NCBI RefSeq assembly: GCF_047948215.1
Contig: NC_134461.1
Location: forward strand, 84,998,245 to 85,062,244
DNA length: 64,000 bases
Source: Lycorma delicatula
Lineage: Eukaryota > Arthropoda > Insecta > Hemiptera > Fulgoridae
Direction of reading: 5' to 3'
Shown: positions 22,062 through 32,441 of the stretch, in pieces
How positions within the stretch are numbered: the stretch's first letter is position 1
How the letters are laid out: every line of letters starts with the position of its first letter
Position numbers and translations under genes: made by a program
Notes under the pieces: generated by a model
Told to the model about the DNA's origin: nothing
Database searches by the model: none
The model's input: the letters and a program-made list of their open reading frames with translations, nothing else

Positions 22062-25000
22062 TATATATACATACAGAATTATTCACGTAGTGTTCCCTGC
22101 CGTTTTCTGAGCTCATTATATTAGCAAAAAATAGTGAAAAACTGAACATAAACTTGGGTCCGGAAACGCTCCGTTAGCGAGTTACCGCTAGTGAAAGTTT
22201 TCGCCCAGATTCATGGGCAAAGAGTGAAATAAAACCATACAAAATTCTAGAAAGTTAAATTAAGTGGTAAACTTAAAGATTTTTGAACTGACAAATTGAA
22301 TAAAACAGGTTCAAAAATCATATCTTCAGCAGTTTTCATAATATCCGACGTAAAACAGAAACATTTGTTGTCTAAAAACAAATTTTTACATTTGTACTTA
22401 CGAATTTATATGCTTGTAATGTATAAACTTTGTTAAATGATTAATAAAAGCTTAAAATTTATATCAAAACTTGTAGATGATTTAATTCTAAGAAAATCGA
22501 TGTAAAATAGTCCAATAATTAACAAATACAAGTTCGAGAAATCTGATTTTATTATTAACACTTACCATTTGAAAACGAAGGGATTACACGTACAAAGCAT
22601 GATTACTTTACTAGAAAGTGCAATGATACAAAATTCCGCTGCATTAAAGATAAAAATAAAATTAAAAAGTTAATAATACAGAAAAACCAGTACTAATATC
22701 ATTCAGACAATAATGTTTATTCTTTCTCGAATTCACTGTCAAATTGAACATTTGAGAAATTATGATTTCCTAAGTTGGTAACAGCGAAATCAGCTAGTCT
22801 ACAACGCATTTAATATCTTGACATCAGTGCATTGCATGTTCTACATTACTGCTGTGAATTGTTGCTATACTTCATTCTGCCCGACGTTGATCGGAGAGCA
22901 CCTTTTATCTACTCCTATGAGTGGTAGATCGCGGGTCACTATTGATATGGCCTCTACTTTTGAGCTATCTCAAATTAATAAGACATGCAACGCACGTAAT
23001 GTTACCCTTGATTTACTGTTTAGCTCAAGTTCCTCTCTTTGTGCGTTACCAACTCTGGATCCTGTTCTACCTGAGGAACCTGTTCACCCTGCGATCTACT
23101 GTAATCTTCTGCTCCCTAAACCGCAGCCTAGTGTTGCACCTGATTTCGTTTTGATGTCGACAAAACGTTTAGCACACTACAAAACCAGCTTCGCCCTGTT
23201 GTGTTCATTATACCCAGTGTTTTGGAATATTTCAATCAATTAATGGACATTTTGCACAGCACTGTACTTAAGTACACTCCTATAAAGAAAACCTCGATTT
23301 CCTTGCTGGTTCTCCGCTGAACTTAAACATTTGGTGGTGAGGAAGAAAGTCGTCCATAAGAGGTTTAAAACTTCTTTTGATCCCAATGATAACTTTGAAT
23401 TTTGTTGGCCGCGATCAGTGCACAAGAAGCTGAGCTCTCCCATCACTCCCATCTTAATTGCACTATCCCTCTGAATATCAGATCTTTTTAGAGCTTCTTT
23501 AATAGCATAAAAGATTTCTTAAGTTCTGCAGAAACTTACTACCTCGGCGGCAGCTTTGTGTCTTCCTCTGCTGGAATTTGCAATCTTTTTGCCGACCATG
23601 TGTTGCTGGATGAGACTGATGTTGAGCGTAAACTGCCCTCCCTTGATCTATATAAGGTTTCAGGGCCGGAGGAAATACCGCCACTGGTTTTCAAGCGGTG
23701 CAGTAAGCTACTTGCACCCCAACTTACAATAAATTTTAGAACTTGGAGTCTTCCCAGATAGACTCAAGACCAGTTATACAGTTCCTACTCATAAATCTTC
23801 TGATGTTGCTGATGTACAGAACTACCAACCCATTGTTATCCAATCAGCCTTAGGTGAGGTTTTTGAGTCCCTCGTGCTCGATTATATTGGTTTCCACTGT
23901 GATTGTATCATGAAGAAAGAGCAGCATGGTTTTACTCGTGGTAGAATCATCACTACAAACCTCGTTCTTTACGAACAGTATATTCATTCCTCTTTCAGAG
24001 AAGGTAAGCAGGTTGATAGTGTTTACATCGATACTCTAAGGGATTTGACACGTCAGCCATAGATGTCTCCTTGCTAAATTAAAAGCATATGCCATCTTGG
24101 GCAGTCTTCTTTGATGATTTCACTCCTATTTTGCTGACCAGACACGCATTGTTAGATTTCTTGCTGCTTCATCATGTGATTTTCTTGTGAACATCCGTAG
24201 TTCCTCAAGGCTCTCATATGGGACCCTTCTTATTTACCATCTTTTTGAATGATATTGTGGAGTGCATCAATGTTGAATGCCTGTTGTTTTCTGACGACAT
24301 TAATATCTATACTTCTGCCTCCTCTGTGGATGATTGCCATTGGCTCCAGCACTGTTTCACTAAAATTGACGAATGTTGTGCACTGAATTGTAAGAGGATT
24401 AATGCTAGCAAGTGCGTTGTGGACACTTTTCGTCGTTCTTCTGTTTGACTACACACTTAATGTACCTACACTATGGCGTGAGTCATCCATCCGTGACTTG
24501 GGGATCACACTTCAAACAATCTCAACTCTGATGATCACATCGATGTTAGTACTAGCAGGGCTGCACTAGTTCTGGGTCTTCTCATTAGAACTGTCTGCAT
24601 GTGGAGGCGATGAGGATGGTTTATGTTGCTCTTGTCAGATCAGTTCTGATGTTTGGGAGTGTTGTTTGGTTGTCCCATCGGCTTGGACACACTGGGCTTC
24701 TCCAGAGGATTCAGGACAGATTTTACATGTTGGAGTTTGGTTTGGCTTTGAATACCGCTTCGTTCCACTGGGTGCCATGAGGAGAGATCATGGGGATTGC
24801 TGAGGAGGCGACGGTTGCATGATGTTATGTTTCTCCATAGAGTTCTGATTGAGAGGTGGGTTGTTCTGAACTGTTTGAGCTGCTTGATATTACAGTTCCA
24901 TGCCGGACTCGTTCATCACACCGGTTCAGCCGTCGTGTGTGTTCTACTAGTTACAAGCTGCATAGTACTATTCCGCGACTTCACAGACTCGGCGGTGGTC

Positions 25001-25375
25001 TCTCCGCTCCGTGACTTCTTTCATGATAGCTGCTATCACCTGAAAAGAATATTTAAATTTTTGAAGTGCGTTACTATGCCCTTTTTTCATTGTGAATTTG
25101 TTTATTTACAGCTAATTTATTGTTGTTACTGATTGTATCTCATTCATGTTTTGTTGTATGTTTGCTTATCTTATTATTATTATTGTTGTTGATTCAGGTC
25201 ATCGACTATCATGTCTTCCTTTTATTGTTTTGAATTGTGGAAATCTATTACTAATTTGTTATTGATAACTCCCTTAGATTATATTACTGTTATAACTTTA
25301 TATCCATTATATCTTGTTATAGGCCTATAGCTGTTACTTATTGTTATTGGCATTTTGTTACTGTTATGTTATTTT

Positions 25376-25613
25376 AGAAGAAGAGACAGACTTATAGGCC
25401 ACATACTAAGACATCTTGGAATAGTCGCTTTAATATTGGAAGGACGGGTAGAAGGAAAAAATTGTGTAGGCAGGCCACGTTTGGAATATGTAAAACAAAT
25501 TGTTATGGATGTAGGATGTAGGGGGTATACCGAAATGAAACGACTAGCACTAGATAGGGAATCTTGGAGAGCTGCATCAAACCAGTCAAATGACTGAAGA
25601 CAAAAAAAAAAAA
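25376..25613 (+). mobile_element. 5'-truncated RTE/CR1-type LINE tail with perfect target duplication
   Basis: A 238-bp insert ends in an A-run and is flanked by identical 9-bp sequences, TGTTATTTT at 25367-25375 and 25614-25622. It encodes the very C-terminus of a LINE ORF: RRDRLIGHILRH, GRPRLEYVKQIVMDVGC and EMKRLALDRESWRAAS, then a stop. It lies inside the 3' UTR of the older LINE at 22818-25796, so it inserted later. Confidence 0.88.
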
Positions 25614-25719
25614 TGTTATTTTGTTACCGGTTCTTTTCATATTGTTAGATTGAGTTGATGATCATCCTGTTATTATTTATTGTATCTGGTATTTTTTAAT
25701 ACTTATTGGACTTGCAAGT

Positions 25720-25755
25720 CATTTACACACACACACACATATATATATATTGCAT
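25720..25755. repeat. (CA)n/(TA)n microsatellite
   Basis: ACACACACACAC followed by ATATATATAT, close to the 3' end of the LINE. It probably arose in or beside the LINE 3' UTR. Confidence 0.8.
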
Positions 25756-25825
25756 TTTTGTGAACTGGTGTATGCCGTTAATAAATAAATAAACATACTC
25801 ATTACCATTAATATAGGCGGATTAT

Positions 25826-26046
25826 CCCACCGGGTTGGTCTAGTGGTGAACTCGTCATCACAAATCAGCTGATTTCGATGTCGAGTGCTCTAAGGTTCAA
25901 ATCCTAGTAAAGGCAATTACTTTTACAAATCACAGGAATGTTCGACCTGAGACTGTTACAGTTACATTCATGCATATCATGCTCATTCGTCCTTTGAAGA
26001 TTAATACACTACGGTGGTTCCGTAGGCTACACAGAAAAAAAAAAAA
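25826..26046 (+). mobile_element. tRNA-derived SINE (family A), shortened
   Basis: The head CCCACCGGGTTGGTCTAGTG and B box GGTTCAAATCCTAG are clear. Part of the body is deleted, so the copy jumps from ACTTTTACAAAT to CACAGGAATG. The 3' end GGCTACACAG plus an A-rich tail and a TA run close it. No clear target duplication. Confidence 0.85.
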
Positions 26047-26431
26047 TATATATATATATTTATAGGGGGGATGCGCGCGCAGCATACAGTTCCCGCCATA
26101 GGATCTCAGTTCATACACACATACGCTGTCTCACACACTGGCTGTTTAAAACTGTAAGCAGTGTTTTGCTCACTGTGTAATTTCTGTACAGTTAATAGCA
26201 TAATAATTGAACGCATATCGTAGAATAAAATAAATAAATCTAAATAACATAATCATCATGTTTGCATTAATAATTTTCAATGTTTATCATTTTACCGACC
26301 TACATAATGGTAGAATTAAGAACTTTTTTGCATAGTTTTTAAATGTTGGAAATTACAATAAACATTATACACAATGTTCTTACTCTGACTTCGTAAATCA
26401 GGTGAAACTATAGGCATTTTTAACAATAGAC

Positions 26432-26477
26432 CGCGCGCGCTCACACACACACACACACACACACTCACACACACACA
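26432..26477. repeat. (CG)4 plus (CA)n alternating tract
   Basis: CGCGCGCGC followed by a long CA run (one interruption) makes about 45 bases of almost pure purine-pyrimidine alternation, the pattern that favours Z-DNA. Confidence 0.85.
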
Positions 26478-29410
26478 AGAAAACACTCCTACAATCACAG
26501 TTATAAAAACACGTACATTACATAGCGAAAGCACGTTACTGTTTTCGCGGCAACTTTTACACCGTCACGCAGAGTAGGAGAGTTGGGTCATAGTGGCGGT
26601 TGACAAGGCAAGTAGGTGCTACTGACAGGCAGTGGGGAAAACTACCTGTATAAATGATAATGAGTAGAGTACAATGAATAATTAATTGTGTGTGTGGGAG
26701 TCCGTGAGGGATTAAGTTATGTGCTTAGAATCACTTATAATGTGATGCTAAATTAAGTAAAAGAACAAAGTATTTATGGTTGTTTTAGAAAAAAAAAAAA
26801 AAAAAAAAACGCTGGCAAAGTGTTGCATAACTTTCCCGCCTTTGCTCTTGAGACGCTTTTACTTCAAATATTCCATACGGTTTTTAAATATTAATGACAT
26901 AATTATGTAGTATTTAGAATAAATTCAGAAAACGATCAAAATATTTATTAAACAAATTTTGTGTCCTATTTGACTTCCTTAACTAAATGCGATTTTATCA
27001 TCAAATTATACAGCGTATAATTGCTAAAAAAAAACAAAAAAAATTGGGTCCCAATTGACGAATTGCTCGACAACTATCTTATATAACATTTTTAATAACT
27101 GTCTTACATAAATATCAGAACTTATAAAAAATCCAAAAAAAAATTAATAACCGATCCCATAATTTCCCTTATAAGGAATCATTTTAAGTAAAATTAATAT
27201 AAAACCTTTTTAATATTAGAAAAAGTAATAAAATGATGTAAAATTGTCAACCACTACTACCTTACCTGCTTATTGTAGGTGTGCAAAATAGAAATTACGC
27301 AGTCTGAATATTTTGTCTTTTTTTCATGCATAATTTTTCCCATCTACTTAAACAATTTTAACATTATCTCAATTGTTTGTAAACAGATTTGAAGAAATGA
27401 TGTATCATTTTGTTTACAATAAGAAGCTTAACATTTTGTCTCATAAAACAAAGATAATTCAATAAAACTAATATTTAAAGAACTATTATTAATATGATTA
27501 ACAAATTTTAATGGCCACCATTTTTTTAATTTCCAATGGTAAAATTTTCAGTCTGTTTATTTTATAGATGTTGTTAGATACATATAAATAAAATTTCTAT
27601 TAAAATATCTCAATGTGTTCTTAAGATTAAAATTTGTATTAAAAAACAAAATAGTGCACACATAGAAAAAGAACCAAACTGAACTTTTTCTTTACTTTGA
27701 TTTATTGGATCAGTTCTTAAATTTGCCCAATAGTGGCCCTTGTCCCAAGACTGTTCTTAAATTTAGTCCCAAGACAATAGCCATCCAGCTATTGCAGGAG
27801 GAGAATATAGGTACTGCGATTGACCTTTGTCCAACGGAGTCAAAATCAAGCCAAAACTGAGATACACAGCCAAATATTTGTGCCGAATTTTAACTTTTTT
27901 AGTCAATGGGTTTTCGAGATATGAGGTGAACACTGTTGATAAATAATGTTGAATATCCCTTCACCCCTAACTTCGATTAGACTAAACATTTTGGAATTTT
28001 AAATAACTAAATAAATAATTTCATCGTACTAAAGTTCAATTTTCTACGACCATTATATGAAAATTCAAAATGGTGAAAAGTATTCCTCATAGTTTTTTAA
28101 TTTTTCCTAAAATTCAAGGTCTCGATAAAGAAATCTTTTGAGCCATTTTTGGAGAATTTATATTGAGCCAGTCCAGATATATTAATCAAAATACAGGTCA
28201 ATATGTATGTATATATACCTTTCAGAATATTTTTTTTTTTACTTTTTTGAACTCAGGAGGATCTAGAAACATTGACTCATATGAAAACCCAACATTGAAA
28301 TTTTGGATAGATCTTTATAATTTCCCTTTATAGTTACAACTGCTACATATTAGTAATAGGGCAATGACCAGGAGAAAGTAAAAATATACAAAAGCATCGG
28401 TGTGACTGTGTTTGCCTGCATTATGTCCATGTGCATGTTTGTGTAGTCATCTATTATATAAATATATAGTACTGCACTTGATTAAAAAAACAAGTTTGTC
28501 ACTGTTATTCTAAAAAAATTATCATTTATTATTAATATAATTATATTGAAATTATTACTAAAAATTAAAATATTATTTTTATTAATATACAGTACAAAGA
28601 TATAGTTTACCATATCTAATATTAGAATACGTAGCATGTTTGTACACTGACAGAAAGTGCGATGAAAGAAAATGTTTCTATTACTTAGGAGAGGCAGAGA
28701 GGAAAAAATAAAATAAATCTATTGCTTTGCACTGATCATTATTTATATTTTTGTTTTGATCGTGTAATTATAAATTATAAAACACATTTCTAAATTTAAT
28801 AAAACAATTTTTTTAATATATTTTGATATTTTTAATGATACGTTTTTGCTGTATAATGTTAAATCTAATAATAGTCTCAGTTTTTTATATACAAATGTTT
28901 AAATTCAAGATTTTTACATTGTTAATTTTATACATTAATACTAACAAGATGAAAATAAAAAACATTGTACGATAAACATTTTGATATCATTACATTTTGC
29001 TAGAGCTTCATTATTGATTTAATACAATTGACATTGCAGAGATTAATTTACTTCCTCATTTGTTGACCCAGGCATACACTCACTCACCCATAAATATACC
29101 TACATGATAATGGAATTTTATTGTATTATTTAAAAATGTTATAACCATTTAGTACTTTAGACTTTAAACCATGTGCGATATTAATAATGATAAAAGACTT
29201 TGCCCTTTTGTCTGTTATACTGTAATCATTTTATAAATGAAAAACTAATTACTTCCTGATAATGACATAATCTTTTATGATTGATCAGAGTTATTTATTT
29301 TAATTGTTTATTTTTGATTATGTTTGTTTGTAACATTCTTGTTTATATGTACTGAAAGTATCAATCAGATAATTCTTGCATTTAAAATGTTTATAGTAAG
29401 ATTAAGATAG
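26478..29410. other. Long non-coding AT-rich stretch
   Basis: No gene seen. A 21-base A-run at 26789-26809 sits at the end of a less AT-rich patch (26540-26780) and could be a retroposed tail. At 27780-28300 phrases such as CCAACGGAGTCAAAATCAAG suggest an unclassified dispersed repeat. The rest shows nothing. Confidence 0.35.
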
Positions 29411-30555
29411 ACACTGTTCAAAAAGTGACACAACCTTATGGAAGAATATTTCTTCCTTATATTACAGGTTTAACTGAGGAAAATAGGTTATACAATGCAG
29501 TAGAGAATATTCATTGTCTCCCAGTACATTAAATGTACCAGTTGTAACCAGACTAAGAATGCCTTTACAGAAAAGTATGGTGTAGACGTACCAAACAAGT
29601 CCTCTTCAGGCAGCAGTATGACAAGTTCCAAGAGACAGGGAATGTGTCAGATGCAGCAAAAAATGGTCGACCAAAAGTGCTAACACCAGAAAAATTGATC
29701 AATGTCCAAGCTGCATATTCTATAAGTCCTAAGAAGTTCGTGCGACGCCTATCGAGCCAGTCTCATCACTACATTGGCAGTGTTCATGTAGCATTGCAAA
29801 AGTGTTTAAGATGCATCTGTACAGAATTCGTGTTGTTCATGAGTTGTTATCTGAAGACACTGGAAAACCTTTAGCTTTCTGTCAGTGGTTCATGTCATCT
29901 GTAATGCCAGATGGGGATGAACTCGATGATTGGTTTTGGTCTGATGAGGTATGATTCCACCTTGATGGATACATGAATGCACAGAATTCAGACATTTAGT
30001 GTATAGAAAATCCACATCTGCTGAACGAGTCTCTTCTGCACAGGCAAAAAGTGCGTCTGGTATGCAACATCATGTCAGCGAATCTTCATGACATTCTTTC
30101 ATGGCACAGTGAACAGTGAGCGTTACATTCAGATGGTGCAACAGTTTGTAAACACTATACCTGCCGATTGGCTAGAGTACACATGGTTTCAGAAGGATAT
30201 TGCTATGGCTCATACAGCCAACAACACTATGACTTTCTTGGATTAGGGTTTTCATGGGCAAATGATTTTGAAGGAGTTGTGGCCCCCTCGGTCTCCTACT
30301 TTACCCTCTTCTCACTTTTTCTTATGGGGATACCTTAAGGATGCTGCTTACAAAACTCATCCTCTCACCATTCCCAAATTACAGAGTGAAATTGAACAAT
30401 GTGTCACTGCAATTCCTTAACATATATTAGAACATGTGTTTAAGAGCATGCACCATTTTATTCATTTATGTGAATTGCATAATGGAGGCCAGTTTTAATA
30501 ACTATTATAACTTACTCACTTTCCCATAAGGTTGGATCACTTTTTGAACACTGTG
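29411..30555 (+). mobile_element. mariner-like transposon with 30-bp TIRs, decayed
   Basis: The left end ACACTGTTCAAAAAGTGACA (29411 on) and the right end (30524-30554) are inverse copies with few differences, bracketing 1.15 kb. The plus-strand transposase is broken but readable in order: KNGRPKVLTPEKLINVQAAY (29644 on), FVRRLSSQ, IGSVHVALQK, then FCQWFMSSVMPD (about 29880), FWSDEV (first catalytic Asp in the SDEA-type motif), NSERYIQMVQQFVNT (30115 on), HTANNTMTFL (30210 on) and FLWGYLKDAAYKTH (30310 on). Stops and shifts make it inactive. Confidence 0.87.
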
Positions 30556-30814
30556 TATTATTATAATTTCTTTAAAACTGAGTTTCACACCTCCTGGTTA
30601 TCATTCTGATGCAAAGATGATAAGTGTTGGATAAAAATTCAAAATGTTTTCCAACAAAATTTATAGCATTTTCTCTACAATTGTTTTTTTCTAAAAATTC
30701 ATTTTCTGTAAATTTTAAAAAGAAATAGTTTTATGAAGATGTAGCTACTATTTGAATTTTTTTAAATCCTCTCCAAAGTTGTGCAAAATTTTATTAGTAA
30801 TTATTTATTATTAT

Positions 30815-30955
30815 ATTGGTGTACTTTGGTGGTTGGGGTTCAATTAACCACATGCTTCAGGGATGGTCGGCCCTGAGTCTGAACAAGACTTCATTTCATT
30901 TACATATAATTTTCATCTCATTGAGCCACTGAAGTTACTTATTCTTTACTAGATG
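30815..30955 (+). mobile_element. Partial tRNA-derived SINE (family A), body only
   Basis: Lacks the tRNA head. It starts in the body at GTACTTTGGTGGTTGGGGTT and runs through CAATTAACCACATGCTTCAGG and the TGAGTCTGAACAAGACTTCA part to the end of the family sequence. Probably an old 5'-truncated copy. Confidence 0.7.
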
Positions 30956-31207
30956 TACAGATTTTTTAATGTACACATTACAGAAAATAATTTATTACAT
31001 TGTTTGGTTGAAATCTTTATTAAAACTATAATAAATCAAGAAAAGAAAAAGAAGAAGGGAAAATCAGTTTCAACATATATACTATTCTCATACAAGTTAT
31101 ACTAGATGACAGAAAACTCATGCTTATTTAATTAGTATAGCAGGTGGTGTATAGCTGTGCACATTATATGCATGAGAGATAGACTGATAGGACAGATGGA
31201 ACAGTTT

Positions 31208-31494
31208 TTTCCTGTTTAGCATCCGGAAATCACGGTCTGGTTTTACTTCAGAGAATGAATGAGATAATATTTATAAGTGTAAGTGAAGGGTAGGCTTTTA
31301 CAGTCTGAGGTCAACCATTCCTGAGATGTGTGGTTAATTGAAACCCAACCATCAAAGAATACCAGTATCCACAATCTAGTATTCAAATCCGTATAAAAGT
31401 ATAAAACCATATAAAAGGATTTGAATGTTGGAACTCTCGACTTCAAAATCAGCTGACTTGCGAAGACGCGTTCACCCTAGACCAACCCGGTGGG
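31208..31494 (-). mobile_element. tRNA-derived SINE (family A), minus strand
   Basis: Full-length inverse copy. The head is at the right (CCAACCCGGTGGG ending at 31494) and the 3' end at the left (CCTGTTTAGCATCCGG). The flanks 31198-31207 and 31501-31510 both read TGGAACAGTT, a 10-bp target duplication. Confidence 0.88.
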
Positions 31495-31583
31495 TGTGGG
31501 TGGAACAGTTAGATAGTCATTACCTTACGAAAACATCTTTTGTAGCTCCGTATACTTACATAGTATGCAGTACGCCGTCAGAA

Positions 31584-31884
31584 CCCACCGGGTTGGTCTA
31601 GTGGTGAATGCGTCTTCCCGAATCAGCTGATTTGGAAGTCCAGAGTTCCAGCGTCCAAGTCCTGGAGAAGTCAGTTATTTTTACACGGATTTGAATACTA
31701 GATCGTGGATACCGGTGTTCTTTGGTTGTTGGGTTTCAATTAACCACACATCTCAGGAATGGTCGAACTGAGACTGTACAAGACTGGTCTTCATTTACAC
31801 TCATACATATCATCCTCATTCCATCCTCTGAAGTATTATCTGAACGGTAATATTACCGGAGGCTAAACAGGAAAAGAAAGAAAG
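31584..31884 (+). mobile_element. tRNA-derived SINE (family A)
   Basis: Full-length copy: head CCCACCGGGTTGGTCTAGTG, the TTTTTACACGGATTTGAATAC stretch of the body, and the 3' end GGAGGCTAAACAGG plus GAAA repeats. Its 5' end lies only about 90 bases from the 5' end of the minus-strand copy, so the two diverge head to head. Confidence 0.92.
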
Positions 31885-31905
31885 TATATTATCAGAGTGG
31901 TTACA

Positions 31906-32007
31906 ACTTGTCTTTTATTTACTTAAAAATACTAATTATAAATACTAGTAATAAATACTTGTCTTTTATTTACTTAAAAATACTAGTTATAAATACTAGT
32001 AATAAAT
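31906..32007. repeat. 51-bp tandem duplication
   Basis: 31906-31956 and 31957-32007 are two adjacent copies of the same 51 bases (starting ACTTGTCTTTTATTTAC) with one or two differences, directly after a SINE tail. Confidence 0.9.
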
Positions 32008-32441
32008 ACTTTATTTTTACGAACAACTACTATACCTAGTCTAAACATATCCTAATTACTTTATACATTTCAAAACAAAAAGAGATCATCATACACATGA
32101 AAAATTTTGCGTATTATTTGATAACAGTATGAATCATCAGTCATTAATTTTATTTGTAGGGCTATTAGTCACGACAAATTTTTTATGAGAAATGCTGAAT
32201 ATTTATGGCATGATGATGTGATGAATTTGAAGTGTTATTGCATTACTCTTTATACAGATCAGTCTTAAGAGAATATTCAGCACATTTGCGCAATAATTTC
32301 ATGTTCCTGTTTTTTTTTTAAACCATATAGTAAATGTATAGGCATAATGAATGTGTTAAATTTGGTGTCTGTCGCAAGTGTGTAGTTTAAACCTGTATAT
32401 TCTTTAAAATTAAATTACGGTATTTGTTATCATCCAATAAT

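Larger units (their letters stand above)
22818..25796 (+). mobile_element. Jockey/CR1-like LINE, decayed
   Basis: Plus-strand non-LTR element. The end of an APE-type endonuclease domain is visible at 22900-23110 (NVTLDLLFSSSSSL, then LPEEPVHPAIYCNLLLP). Reverse transcriptase follows at about 23600-24450: KVSGPEEIPPLVFKRCS, KKEQHGFTRGRIITTNL, GPFLFTIFLNDIVECI and LLFSDDINIYTSA, where the catalytic FADD box has become FSDD. A C-terminal region with SVVWLSHRLGHTGLLQRIQD (24655-24715) and a 3' UTR run to AATAAATAAATAAAC at about 25796. Many frameshifts are present. A younger LINE tail is inserted in the 3' UTR (25376-25613). Confidence 0.8.

Noticed and set aside
22921..23154. 77-codon open frame (+)
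   Set aside because: Overlaps the LINE endonuclease reading in another frame.
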